Source: Paraescarpia echinospica
Lineage: Eukaryota; Annelida; Polychaeta; Sabellida; Siboglinidae
Length of the DNA: 64,000 bases
Direction of reading: 5' to 3'
Assembly (NCBI GenBank): GCA_020002185.1
Contig: CM034544.1
Coordinates: forward strand, 36,905,862-36,969,861
The notes beneath the pieces are model-generated. The model saw only the letters and a program-made list of their open reading frames with translations. It had not been told where the DNA came from and made no database searches. Positions 1 through 10,262 of this stretch are shown piece after piece. Position 1 is the first letter of the stretch. Every line of letters starts with the position of its first letter. The translations under genes and the position numbers were made by a program.

Positions 1-189
1 ACCACCAAGCCAATGTTTATACAGGCAGTGGCTGCTAAGGCCAGCTATTGTGTCTAATATTTGCTTGCTGTCTGTGGGTTAAGAGAAGGTGGTGGCTTCT
101 CAAGTCAGGTGGTACCATCATCATAAAAGCCAGGTTCGTTGTAACTGCAAGTCAGTTGCCTATGAACGTACAAACCATGGCTAGCAATA

Positions 190-350
190 TTGTAATGTAG
201 TCTGAAAGTAAAAAGTATTTGAAAAGTATTTGAAATACTTTCCAATGTATTTGTATTTATATACTTTTGCATTTCAAAGTATTTGTATTTGACTCCCTCA
301 AGAGTATTTGTATTTAAATACATTTCAATGTATTTGACCCATGTCTGGCA
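190..350 (-). repeat. AT-rich repeat, possible DNA-transposon end
   Basis: The motif GTATTTGTATTT and its variants recur about six times here, closing with a sequence that reads CAGACATGGGTCAAATAC on the minus strand. Terminal CAG...TGGG sequences followed by imperfect AAATAC repeats resemble the ends of non-autonomous hAT-type transposons. The other end was not found in the window, so this may be a solo or truncated end, or simply a low-complexity repeat. Confidence 0.3.
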
Positions 351-1299
351 TGTACTTTACTCAGATGTTTTGTTCAAAATGGAATATTCAAACTAGTTAG
401 TGAAATTTCACAGTTTCCGGCATCTGACATTTTGAGGCATGCCGCTGATGCTGGGCCAATCAGAACCTGGAGTGGAGCTTCTCTGGTCACGATGCTGCTG
501 CAATGCATTGAATACCCTTGTTTCCTCGACATGTGAATATAACATATGTTGGTTTCTCGTATTCCCTTCGATTCAGAGTTACACTTGTACTGACTTACAA
601 TGCCCTACATTGCACCGTGCGGACGTCACATTTTTAGGAGTTACTGCACCAACACAAACTAGAGTTATATTCTCAATTTAGCGACTGTCGAATTGGGAAG
701 AGCTGGCATTGGTGGCATAAGGCTTTCTGTCACAATGGCGCTACCATGCAATTTAAAGTGTGTATCTTTGCAAGGTTATTCTAGTAAACTGCTGGCATAA
801 TATTCTTGATTGTATAGTTGTTAAAGGTTAGTTTTTATGACCTCCTATATATATAAATTTCACATCGGTCCATTAAGGAGTGTTTTGTTGGATAAGAAGT
901 TGGGTCATATACTGTACTAATATAGTAATATATTGGTACACAAACTAGCCTATTTCGTTTAGTTAAAGGAGCTTAGATAAATTAAGAACTGTAATAAATC
1001 ATGAAATTTATACAATCAGGATGGTTCAATCGTTTTGATAATTGGCTTTCACAGTAACTGTCAAGCTAAAGTACTCCCTGTTGGGCTGGTAATAACCAGT
1101 GTACTTAGTGGTAACTATGGTAAACAATAACTTGTTGATATAAGACAGTGTTACAAGCTACTAAAATTAATTTATTTACAATGTGTAGTATTTGTGTACA
1201 GACAATGGTTGAAGGCGTATTCAGGGTAGACGCAGTAACATGAGCTGTGTACAGACGTGTGTTTGTAATAAGCATTCTCTCTCGCTGGGTTGGGCTGAT
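351..1299. other. No recognised gene
   Basis: I see no convincing exon here. An open stretch at 439-681 on the plus strand has no recognisable motif and no good splice sites. The segment is AT-rich single-copy-looking DNA. Confidence 0.5.
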
Positions 1300-1900
1300 A
1301 TACCCATAAATAGATCAAGATCTGCACCTGGGTGAGAGTTGGGCCGATAGACTACACCCATAATTATAGGTTTACATTTCTTAGCTTGAACCTAAACAAA
1401 AATTGACTCAAATACATGTTGGATAAATATTGACAAGTTTTCACATTTAAAATAGGTATATTTTTCACTGATGTATAGGCCAACTCCACCGTGCCCATCG
1501 TCTTTATCTAGTCTTGTATTGAATAGTAAATTGTGATATCCATTTATTTTATAACATAAAACACTTGAACTTTAAAAACTTCAGTGAGACCAATGAGATC
1601 TAGCGTCCGGCCATTTGACGACTGTCGACATATTAGAAAATAATTCTTGTAGAGAAACCCATTGATCCTCTAAACTACGGCAATTGGTGCAGAACATTGA
1701 TAGAGATGTGTTATCTCATTTAAATGCTTCAGAACAATCAACTGCAGTAAACTATTTACAATCATTTCTGTTAAGTGAAAATGGACATACATCATACGTT
1801 TCATTTTCAATGTGTGTGGCTTCATTGAATATTGTTTTTAATTCAAAGTTTTTGTTTGTTTGGATCCGGCTAATATTACTAGATTCAGCCATTTACAAAT
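1300..1900 (-). pseudogene. LINE endonuclease domain fragment (minus strand)
   Basis: Read on the minus strand this gives the N-terminal endonuclease (EEP) part of a non-LTR retrotransposon ORF2. At about 1700-1640 it has the opening block SLSMFCTNCRSL, then at 1499-1467 DGHGGVGLYIS (the Gly-Gly-Val-Gly strand typical of LINE endonucleases), and near 1360-1338 the VYRPN block that lies before the catalytic GDFN segment. In-frame stops (for example at 1392-1394) and at least two frameshifts make it inactive. The frame fades below ~1300 before the rest of the domain. By position and orientation it could be the ORF2 start of the same element whose ORF1 lies at 4.95-5.75 kb. Clade is uncertain (Rex1/CR1/L2 group likely). 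Confidence 0.7.
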
Positions 1901-2400
1901 GTATCAGGGTACATTATAGTGATCCACTGTACAAAGTTTGTTGATATGTCAAAATTGACAAAACGTTAAAAAATAAGTACATCAATATTTCTAGAGTATG
2001 AATGCATATAGTAATATATATCATGAGTACATATCAGTTGAACAGTTGAATATACACAAGTGATGGTAAACACCTACATGTTAACGATTAAGCAAAAGAA
2101 TACAAATTCAATTGTTGGTATCAAAGAGTAAATAGAGATAGAGATCGCATGGATTTCTACCAGAGAACATAACAAAAAAGAGGAGAAAGGCCAACTAGGC
2201 TTAGAGTCGATGAAATCGTGAAATGTTCTTGGGCGAGAAATAATTAATTTTGGGGAGAGACGTAAAAAGAAAAGAAAAAAATAAATCCTGTTTTGGCCGG
2301 TTTGCCAGTTGGCATATAAAACATATTAAACGCCATTGGCTGCAAGTGATTGAGTAATCATTGCCATTGACAGTGATAATCTTATGGTTCCGCTCATCGG
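1901..2400. other. No recognised gene
   Basis: AT-rich DNA between the LINE fragment and the 42-bp minisatellite. The last ~25 bases (GGTTCCGCTCATCGGTTGG and following) are matched by the flank of the single-copy relative at 4043-4140, so they probably belong to the element from which the array grew. Confidence 0.4.
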
Positions 2401-2410
2401 TTGGATTCGA

Positions 2411-3797
2411 GAGAATAATAACTCGGCACCTAGTGTAATCAGTGTTTGTTGCTAGAATAATAACTCAGCACCTGGTGTAATCAGCGTTTGTTGCTAGAAT
2501 AATAACTCGGCACCTGGTGTAATCAGTGTTTGTTGCTAGAATAATAACTCAGCACCAGATGTAATCAGCATTTGTGGCTAGAATAATAACTCGGCACCTG
2601 GTGTAATCAGTGTTTGTTGCTAGAATAATAACTCAGCACCTGGTGTAATCAGCATTTGTTGCTAGAATAATAACTCGGCACCTGGTGTAATCAGCATTTG
2701 TTGCTAGAATAATAACTCGGCACCTGGTGTAATCAGTGTTTGTTGCTAGAATAATAACTCAGCACCTGGTTTAATCAGTGTTTGTTGCTAGAATAATAAC
2801 TCAGCACCTGGTGTAATCAGTGTTTGTTGCTAGAATGATAACTCAGCACCTGGTGTAATTAGCATTTGTTGCTAGAATAATAACTCGGCACCTGGTGTAA
2901 TCAGTGTTTCTTACTAGAATAATAACTCAGCACCTGGTGTAATCAGTGTTTGTTGCTAGAATAATAACTCAGCACCTGGTGTAATCAGCATTTGTTGCTA
3001 GAATAATAACTCTGCACCTGGTGTAATCAGCATTTGTTGCTAGAATAATAACTCAGCATCTCGTGTAATTAGCATTTGTTGCTAGAATAATAACTCAGCA
3101 CATGGTGTAATCAGTGTTTGTTGCTAGAATAATAACTCAGCACCTGGTGTAATCGGTGTTTGTTGCTAGAATAATAACTCAGCACCTGGTGTAATCAGTG
3201 TTTGTTGCTAGAATAATAACTCAGCACCTGGTGTAATCAGTGTTTGTTGCTAGAATAACTCAGCACCTGGTGTAATCAGTGTTTGTTGCTAGAATAATAA
3301 CTCGGCACATGGTGTAATCAGTGTTTGTTGCTAGAATAATAACTCAGCACCTGGTTTAATCAGTGTTTGTTGCTAGAGTAATAACTCAGCACCTGGTGTA
3401 ATCAGTGTTTGTTGCTAGAATAATAACTCAGCACCTGGTGTAATCAGTGTTTGTTGCTAGAATAATAACTCAGCACCTGGTGTAATTAGCATTTGTTGCT
3501 AGAATAATAACTCGGCACCTGGTGTAATCAGTGTTTCTTGCTAGAATAATAACTCAGCACCTGGTGTAATCAGTGTTTGTTACTAGAATAATAACTCAGT
3601 ACCTGGTGTAATCAGCATTTGTTGCTAGAATAATAACTTAGCACCTGGTGTAATCAGTGTTTGTTGCTAGAATAATAACTTAGCACCTGGTGTAATCAGC
3701 ATTTGTTGCTAGAATGAAAACTCAGCACCTGGTATAATCAGCATTTGTTGCTAGAATAAAAACTCAGCACCTGGTATAATCAGCATTTGTTGCTAGA
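2411..3797. repeat. 42-bp minisatellite, about 33 units
   Basis: A 42-bp unit that includes GAATAATAACTCAGCACC and TGTTTGTTGCTA is repeated head to tail about 33 times with mostly transitions (CGGCACC/CAGCACC, AGTGTTT/AGCATTT) and a few short deletions (one unit near 3255 lacks three bases). Each unit carries stops, so it is not coding. The two AGTGTTT/AGCATTT variants alternate irregularly along the array, suggesting expansion by blocks of several units. Confidence 0.95.
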
Positions 3798-4042
3798 GTC
3801 CCTACAGGTGCATTTCAAAATACAGCAAAAACATTATACAACATACATATTCAACAGACCCAATAAGAAATGTTCCTCATGACTACATCCCTAGACAGCA
3901 CCTGCAGTACCACTCCCTGTCTGCCTCTCTGCCAGACAATAGTCTATTGTCACAGTGGCTGTTCAGGTCTGCAGCTGGCTACAGTCAGTGTCTCGATCTG
4001 ATATTCTAGCCTCATAGGCTCCACATCAGGCGCCACTCCTGC

Positions 4043-4140
4043 GGTTCCACTCCTCGGTTGGGTGGGAGAAAATAATAACTCGGTAACTGTAAATAGGTGC
4101 AATCAGCATTTATTGTCAGAGTTCCTACAGGTGCATGTGG
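4043..4140. repeat. Single unexpanded relative of the 42-bp array with its flanks
   Basis: GGTTCCACTCCTCGGTTGG precedes one diverged unit (AATAATAACTCGG...GTGCAATCAGCATTTATTG), followed by GAGTTCCTACAGGTGCAT. The same left flank precedes the array at ~2388 and the same right flank (GAGTCCCTACAGGTGCAT) follows it at 3796. The array is therefore probably an internal expansion inside one copy of a dispersed element, and this is a second copy without the expansion. Confidence 0.7.
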
Positions 4141-4299
4141 TTTTATTAGCCAGTGCATAGACTCTGCCCAGATTGACACCTGTGGTGGCTAAGGTGTCAA
4201 GGATAGCCTTTTTACCAGGTATCTGTAGTAGTTCTAAAACAACTATAGTATTCAACTATAGTATCTGTTACATCAACATAATATAACATATATATATAT

Positions 4300-4830
4300 A
4301 TATATATAATCATACTATCACATGCCATTTTGAAAGAATAAAGGCAACTTTGAATGATAAAAAAACCTCGTAATTATAAGAAAAAACAAAGTTACAGTTG
4401 TAACTAATATGTTGCAGTATATGGCCCGATAATCAGAATATCAAATCAACTTACAATGTTCAAAGGCACAGTAGTAGCAAATTTTATTGAAAAAATATCA
4501 AACTAAAACAAAGAACAACTCTTAATTATAGACTAATACAATATTACAATGGTAACGCAATAGGTTGTAACTAATACGTTACAGTGTCTGGCCCGATGAT
4601 CATAAATATCATGTGTCACTAAGAAAGTTAAAAGGCACAGTAATAGCAGCTTTGAATGATGTTTTCGGGGAGACTTAAAAAAACCATAATAATTATATAA
4701 AAATAATACAATAATACAGTGATGAGATGGTATGTTATAACTAATATATGTTGTAGTCTCTGACCTAATAACACAGTATCGTATGCCACTTAGACAGTTC
4801 AGAGGCACAGTAGTAGCAACTTCGATTGAT
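4300..4830 (-). repeat. Diverged ~175-bp tandem repeat, 3-4 units
   Basis: The anchors GTAACTAATATGTTGCAGT, GGCCCGATAATCA and GGCACAGTAGTAGCAACTT recur at about 4400-4475, 4568-4650 and 4738-4825, with a partial unit near 4313-4360. Period is roughly 170-180 bp and units differ by many substitutions and indels. It starts directly after the stop of the minus-strand LINE ORF1 remnant, in the position of an ORF1-ORF2 linker. Confidence 0.75.
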
Positions 4831-4939
4831 CCGAGAATGTTTCAAAATAACATCCGGAGCCATTCAGTATATATTTAAATCTTTTTTCTTCCAATATTGC
4901 TGTTACACAAATATCCGTCTAATATACGTCCAGGTCCTT

Positions 4940-5750
4940 TGCAGAAAGGTTTTCTTTTACTGTTCCCACATTTGTTTTAACAAGAACCCTTCCTGTGTAT
5001 GTCCAGCAATCATTGATTTTCTTTTCCTTCTTGAGGAATCTAGTTTTGGAAGCAAGTGCTGCTCTCTTTGATGTCAAATCTTTGTTTATGTATATCTGTT
5101 CGTCTCGATGGTGCTGGTTATGGTTCGATCTTCAGTTTGGTGCATTTGCGGTACATTTTGTCTCTCACCGGCTCACTATGAAAACCCACAAGTATTGTCT
5201 ATTTTTGGGGCGTCCACGTTCGTCGGTCTTTTTACCTTGGCGGTGACTTCTTTCCAGGTCACTGATACCAGGTACCAATATCTTCTAACCCCAGTTTCTT
5301 TATTGTGTCAATGACTAAGTTGTTTGTGACTTCGTCTGCTGTCTCTGGAATGCCGGAGATGTGGAGCTTCGGAAGACATGTGTATTGTTCATGTTTGTCT
5401 GTCTCCAACATTTCCAACTTTTCCTCCAGAGTATGCACCTTCTTGTTGAGTACAGCAGCCTCTTTCCCTTTCTAGTTGCGCACTCAGTTTCAGGGTGGCA
5501 GTGTCTGCGAATTGTTCGGCGACATTCGCGACGAAATGTTCATCTGTCAAAATATCCATCAGCTTAGGGTCGTCTGTAGCTGAGCTGTCTTTGTGCGACC
5601 TCGACACTGCGTGCATCTTTGGTGACCTCAGCCCCATCAGTGATTGTTAGTGCGTGCGTGGCTGTGTGCGCGGAGCTGGACGTTGGCTGTGTGGCTTTGA
5701 GAATGGGACTAGACACTTTTGAATAAATGTCTCTTCGGGACTTCATGCAA
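4940..5750 (-). pseudogene. LINE ORF1 protein remnant (minus strand)
   Basis: The minus-strand translation, followed across two or more frameshifts and several stops, gives a typical L1-like ORF1 RNA-binding protein. It begins with a Met at 5746 and a Ser/Thr-rich N-terminus, then a predicted coiled coil near 5450-5370 (blocks NKKVHTLEEKLEMLETDK and EQYTC), the start of an RRM-like domain (LHISGIPETADEVTNNLVID, ~5360-5300), and a C-terminal domain near 5110-4950 with blocks INKDLTSKRAALASKTRF and KINDCWTYTGRVLVKTN. Such proteins are nucleic-acid chaperones that coat element RNA. Many disruptions show it is dead. Confidence 0.8.
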
Positions 5751-6065
5751 CGTCTTCACAGTGTTTTAATCACATTACACATATGCACTATGCTCTTACC
5801 TAAATACTTAACTGCCCATTTTGAGAGCGAGTCCATTTAACTGCCATATTAAAACAAGTGTGTTTCCTCAACCAAAAACAATCCACATTACCAGCTAGTA
5901 CCCACCAGTGATATGTCAAGTGGGGTACTGTCAGTGATATTTCCTGTCAGTGGGCAATATTTATTGTGTCCAACTATTTTTGTCTGAGTATGTTAAGTAA
6001 TAATATATTTAATTGTATGTATAATATATATTATATACATTATATAATATATATATATATAAATA
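5751..6065. other. No recognised gene
   Basis: AT-rich spacer ending in a (TA)n-like stretch at about 6010-6065 that borders the Tigger-like element. No exon seen. Confidence 0.4.
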
Positions 6066-6068
6066 TAT

Positions 6069-7155
6069 AAACCTCGCCTAAGTCGGATTTAATCGGACCG
6101 AGAGATTTAATCCGAGTTATGCAAAAATCTGACTTAATTGAAGATGATGTAACCCAGCAATAACACCAAACGGAGTCCTTAGATTCTACATATGTTGATG
6201 TCCACAAGCAATTAACACACAGCATCATGCAATATTAGAACAATGTGTGCTTCATTTTGGCACGAATCTCTATCATTATAGCCTTACTAATTATTATTGA
6301 CTGTAAGTGTGAGTCATCTTGTGCTGCATATGTCTTTGTTGCGACTGTCCCATGAGGACTTGTCGGTCAACTCTTCGATCTCACTGTAGCTGAGCACCAA
6401 ACCATAGTGTCTTAGCATCTGTAAAACAGCAGTTTGTCATTGAGTTTTGTTATCTTCAGACACCGAGAATTTGTCGCTGTCATCATCGCTCAATAAACCG
6501 TCTTCATTGAGGTTTCGTTCAATTGCAATGATTTACTTGTTATTTAGGGTAACCGACGTTTCTGCTGTCTCGTCCACACCAACACGGTCATCCATCGACA
6601 AGCTTGTTCCTTATGTTTCTGAATGAAGCAGCTGCTTTGGTCGTCGCCATCGTCTTGACGTTCAACACCTACGAATCCCACTTTTTGTAGCAGAAGTATT
6701 TCCGGTTTAATTTTGTCCCCGCTGATTTCAGGGTAATGACAGCATCCAAATAGTCCAACTTCTTGAGAAAATAATGCGATTCCTTCTGGTGCCTCTAGTC
6801 TCCTGGTGGCAAAAATGTACCAGCAATGAAAAGTCATGTTCATGGTAATACCAGTGTCCATTGGCTGTTGCGGCTGTCTGGATAATTTTCTTGGACTAGC
6901 CGTTTAATTTTTAATTCATCTGGTACACGTACTCCAAGCAACCAAGTGATTTTTGTCGAATACTGCGATCTGACTTAGTCGAGGAAAAACACATTATCTC
7001 AGATCAAATGGACCGACTCAATCTGTCCAAGTTAGGCGAAGATTCGACTACATAATCCGACTGAGACAAATATTTTTATGCAAAATACATTACAAATCAA
7101 CTGTTCCTCAGAATTCTGTCCGAGTTGAGCGAAGATCTGACTTAGGCGAGGTGTA
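6069..7155 (-). mobile_element. pogo/Tigger-like DNA transposon remnant
   Basis: The segment is bounded by inverted repeats: ACCTCGCCTAAGTCGGAT near 6072 on the left and, in inverted orientation, ATCTGACTTAGGCGAGGT near 7134-7151 on the right. Both are embedded in TA-rich sequence, as expected for the TA target of the Tc1/mariner-pogo superfamily. The interior holds a minus-strand transposase C-terminus (separate entry). At ~1.1 kb it is shorter than an autonomous element, so it is internally deleted. Extra imperfect copies of the GACTTAG/TCCGAGT theme near 6970-7130 look like subterminal repeats. Confidence 0.7.
6400..6861 (-). pseudogene. Tigger-type transposase C-terminal remnant
   Basis: On the minus strand, MDTGITMNMTFHCWYIFATR at 6861-6802 aligns with the 'QPMDxGVIxxxKxxYR' block near the last catalytic carboxylate of pogo/Tigger DDE transposases. 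After a frameshift it continues as LDYLDAVITLK and then KIKPE...KVGFVGVE, matching the 'WxxVxPETIxNCFRKAGF' block. Downstream, an acidic tail (LLSDDDSD) resembles the usual C-terminal region. The CENP-B-like DNA-binding domain and most of the catalytic core are missing, so no active enzyme is possible. Confidence 0.6.
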
Positions 7156-7267
7156 CTGTATATATATATATTATAATTACATGTTTGTGTGTAATTGTGT
7201 ACGTGCGACCATAGTGTGTGCATGCGTCCGTGCGAGTGTGTACATGTGTGTGTTCATGTCTTCGTCT

Positions 7268-7270
7268 GTG

Positions 7271-7333
<63 letters not shown>
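7268..7333. repeat. (TG)n microsatellite
   Basis: About 33 uninterrupted TG dinucleotides. Imperfect TG/CG sequence extends upstream to about 7170. Confidence 0.98.
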
Positions 7334-7339
<6 letters not shown>

Positions 7340-7525
7340 ACCTCGGTGTATGTCTCTCTAAGACTAAGTACTACTGGTATACTGTATTAATTTCCACATG
7401 TAATCACTCTTCCTAAATGACTGTCTGATCTGGTAAGTTATAGAATCATAGACCTATAATAATTATTTTAGTAATACCACCTGTAATAATGCTGTCATAT
7501 TATTACAGTTGATTATTATTTTCAG

Positions 7526-7635
7526 ACATCTGATTGAGAAGCGCCGCGGTATATTGGCTGAAGAGGAGAATTTTGAGAGGCAGAAAGAACAGAGAGAATT
7601 TAATTCTAGAAGGTCATCGCAAATCTCAGACACGA
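7526..7635 (+). CDS. Unidentified gene, internal exon 1 of those seen
   Basis: The exon follows a good acceptor (TGATTATTATTTTCAG) and ends at a GTAGGT donor. It enters with two bases of a codon supplied upstream and leaves one base over. The frame codes for 36 residues with a highly charged, probably helical or coiled-coil stretch (HLIEKRRGILAEEENFERQK...) followed by a Ser/Arg-rich linker. An alternative donor three bases downstream would put the next exon out of frame. I do not recognise the protein. Upstream exons were not found in the window; they may lie to the left of it. Confidence 0.6.
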
Positions 7636-7902
7636 GTAGGTATCTGGAGTGGGCTCCCTATTTCAGTCTATCGAGTACAAACATTGTTTTGACGACATCA
7701 TTTCAAAGCTAAAAAAATGACAGGAATATTTGGAGGCCCCCTTTTATTTTTTATATTGCATATATACCCTAAAGCATATATATATAGTCACAAATTATTT
7801 TTGTTACAGTGATGTATAGGAAATTAGTCTCGCTAATATGGTCACCTCGCCAGGACACCTTAATTTCAACAAAGTATGTAACATAATGTTAGAACACTCC
7901 AC

Positions 7903-7980
7903 ACATTCAGCATCCATTTTTGATGGCTTGATGGACCTTGTTCCTAGGCAACAGGTCACATGACAATCATTGACTAAAAC
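7903..7980. repeat. Dispersed repeat shared with 35.95-36.02 kb
   Basis: TTCAGCATCCATTTTTGATGG...GGCAACAGGTCACATGA is matched at 35951-36015 by TTCAGCATCCATTTTTCATGG...GGCAGCAGGTCACATGA. The two copies have diverged between these anchors. The extent and class of the repeat are unknown; it is intronic here. Confidence 0.6.
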
Positions 7981-8012
7981 ATCTAGAATCAGTCATAGCC
8001 TTGTCTTTGTAG

Positions 8013-8082
8013 GTTCAGTCCTGACCAGGTATTCAAGTAGAACAGACAGCTATGCTTCAGTCCCATCCCACTTTGACAATAG
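8013..8082 (+). CDS. Unidentified gene, internal exon 2
   Basis: A clear acceptor (CCTTGTCTTTGTAG) and a strong donor (AATAG|GTAAGC) bound 70 bases. Two of the three frames contain stops; the only open frame is the one that joins the 1-base overhang of the previous exon (A + GT = Ser) and leaves AG to complete an Arg codon with the next exon. It codes for SVLTRYSSRTDSYASVPSHF and two more residues, Ser/Tyr/Thr-rich and probably disordered. The agreement of phase on both sides is the main evidence. Confidence 0.65.
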
Positions 8083-8551
8083 GTAAGCAACATTGGCTAA
8101 TCACCTGATATACTGAACTCGCTGAGATAGGAATGTGACCCCCCTGGTAACTTGTGATTAAAAAGAGTGAGCACTGATGATTTGTTGTTCAGATTGCAAA
8201 TTAAAAAATACCATCAAATGGTATGCACATAAGTTTATCTTAATAATTTGATCTGTATGTAGCATGCTAAAATGCGGGTTAGAATTTTATATAGATCTAT
8301 ATATTAAATTATTAGTGAATATTTCACTGTTTCATGGCAGTCACTTTTCTGTACCACTTTCTATAGTGATTTAAGTGAACTAAGAATAGTTGCATCAGAA
8401 TCAATATAAAGAAAAGCAAAGAAATTCACTAAATTTTCAATATTTAGCAATTAGAGAAACCTTGTTAGTAGTTAGAACATAATATGTTACTATACATAAT
8501 AGGTTTCTGGTGTGTGTGTAGTTTACATGTCTCACCAAGAGTGCTTTTTAG

Positions 8552-8627
8552 GGACATTGAGAATGAACGATGGAAGGTGCGAGAAGATAAGTTGACAATG
8601 CTTATCATGGAAGAACTGGTACTGGAG
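8552..8627 (+). CDS. Unidentified gene, internal exon 3
   Basis: The acceptor is GAGTGCTTTTTAG and the donor GGAG|GTAATT. The first base completes the split Arg codon and 25 codons follow, ending in phase 0. The product is an amphipathic charged helix (DIENERWKVREDKLTMLIME, then ELVLE). A GTA-triplet expansion begins about 10 bases into the following intron. Confidence 0.65.
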
Positions 8628-8637
8628 GTAATTACTT

Positions 8638-9198
8638 GTAGTAATAGTAGAAGCAGTAGTAGTAGTAATAGTAGTAATAGTAGTAATGTAATTGTAGTAG
8701 TAGCAATAGCAGTAGTTTTAGTAGCAATAGTAGTGGTAGTGGCAGTAGTAGTAGTAGTAATAGCAGAAGTAGTAGTAGCAGCAGTAGAAGTAGTAGTAAT
8801 AGCAGTAGTAGTAGTAGCAGTAGTAGTAGTAATAGCAGTAGTAGTAGTAGTAGTAGTAGTAGTAATAGCAGTAGTAGTAGTAGCAGTAGTAGTAGTAATA
8901 GCAGTAGTAGTAGTAGCAGTAGTAGTAGTAATAGCAGTAGTAGTAGTAGTAGTACTAGTAGCAGTAGTAGTAGTAGTAGTAGCAGAGGTAGAAGTAGTAG
9001 CAGTAGTAGTGGTAGTATTAATAGTAGTAGTAGCAGTAGTAGTAGTAGTAGCAGTAGTAGTAGTAGTAACAGTAGTAGAAGTAGTAGTAGTAGTAGCAGC
9101 AGTAGAAGTAGTAGTAGTAGCAGTATCAGTAGTAGCAGTAGTAGTAGTAGCAGTAGTAGTGGTAGTAGTAGCAGTAGTATCAGTAGTAGCAGCAGTAT
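8638..9198. repeat. (GTA)n trinucleotide expansion in an intron
   Basis: About 560 bp of AGT/GTA triplets with interspersed AGC, ATA, GAA and GGT variants (unit groups such as GTAGTAGTAGCAGTAGTAGTAATAGCA recur, suggesting a 33-42 bp higher-order period). Both strands stay open across it, giving long poly-Val/Ala or poly-Thr frames that are artefacts. It lies in the intron downstream of exon 3. Confidence 0.97.
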
Positions 9199-9768
9199 TT
9201 ATCATGTTTATAGCGTGATTTTTGTTGGACCATCAAAATCCCAAATTCAAAACAGTATATTTTATAAAAACAATTTAAATCATAAATATCAATGAAGTCA
9301 TTGCACTTCTAAGATATCAGTCAGTTTACCAATTCTAGAAGAATAACATATAACAATAAAAATAATAATGGAATAACTTCTTTAGCGCCAATATTCTCAG
9401 AAAATCCGAGCTCAGTGATGCAACAAAGGATTAAGCGTTCTCATTATCAGGTACAGAGCAGAAGTTGTCAACAGATGGATGGAATTGTTAAAAAGCTAAG
9501 GAGGATATGCAGTATTAAAAAGATAGTTTTTTAGATGATGGTGAAATTAAACTATATTTCTTCCTGACCTAACAATAAGTAAATAAATCAAAAAATTATT
9601 AAAGCTAATAAGCTAAAATGTTGACTGATCTGAAATATTCTATAATATAATATTATGACCAGGCAGTGATCATTCTGTTTAATACTCCATTCCAAGAAGT
9701 AGATTATTTCCAGTTGTTATGGTTATTCCAATGTATCCCAGACCATCATTCTACGCTGTTCTCTTTCA
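9199..9768. other. Intronic DNA, nothing recognised
   Basis: AT-rich intron between exons 3 and 4 of the gene model. I see no repeats or motifs of note. Confidence 0.4.
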
Positions 9769-9769
9769 G

Positions 9770-9868
9770 GTAACCTGGGAATATTCCCACCAGGCAGCCA
9801 CAGATGTCTTGTCTCTTCATCGCTACTTTCCAGAGCGAACAAACAAAATGTTCACAGAATTAGCAGAG
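9770..9868 (+). CDS. Unidentified gene, internal exon 4
   Basis: Exactly 33 codons in phase 0 at both ends, between a strong acceptor (CTGTTCTCTTTCAG) and a consensus donor (GCAGAG|GTAAGC). The product starts VTWEYSHQAATDVLSLHRYF and goes on to PERTNKMFTELAE. It has a mixed hydrophobic/charged composition consistent with a folded helical segment. No family recognised. Confidence 0.7.
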
Positions 9869-9998
9869 GTAAGCTGGTGGAACGAAAGATGGTCAGATGC
9901 ATCAACTCATTTCATCATCATTATCACTCCATCTCATCCCTATTCTCCCACAAAATAATTTCCCCAGATCTGTTGGTGATTCACTGCCACCTGCATCT

Positions 9999-10262
9999 TC
10001 AAGGTAGCCTAGTGGTTGTAGAGCATCGGACTCTCGACCAAGAAATTCCAGGTTTGATTCCTCTTATCGTTGTTTTGAATGCTGGACAATTTTGTTAACT
10101 CTACGTTGCTCCAGTTCACTCAGTTGTATGAATGAGTACCTGACAGTGGTGGATATAAGTGCAAGAACAATCTGCGCAGTAATTGCAACATGGCTGAATG
10201 TTTCCCAGCGAAGTCGAAATGGTGTTTAATTGAACAGTGCACATATGCAGAGTCGCCAAGTA
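9999..10262 (+). mobile_element. tRNA-derived SINE, copy 1
   Basis: The head has a pol III A box (GGTAGCCTAGTGG, ~10002) and B box (GGTTTGATTCC, ~10050) at tRNA-like spacing. A body follows with CCAGTTCACTCAGTTGTATGAATGAGTACCTG, shared with the copies at 34.99-35.33 kb and, more weakly, 62.1-62.44 kb. This copy lacks the GCGCTTTGAGCAGTCC tail present in the 35-kb copy, so it is 3'-truncated. It sits in the intron after exon 4. Confidence 0.8.

Noticed and set aside
1684..1944. 86-codon plus-strand frame starting at an apparent acceptor
   Set aside because: The opposite strand carries recognisable LINE endonuclease sequence here, so the plus frame is a shadow.
2411..3797. CRISPR-like regular repeats
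   Set aside because: Units are contiguous with no unique spacers and lie in a eukaryotic repeat context; they are minisatellites, as are the 24-, 49-, 53- and 62-bp arrays.
8465..9218. Long poly-Thr/Ala (minus) and poly-Val/Ala (plus) frames of ~245 codons
   Set aside because: Both are translations of the (GTA)n triplet repeat; only the first part of the plus frame (exon 3) has real coding support.
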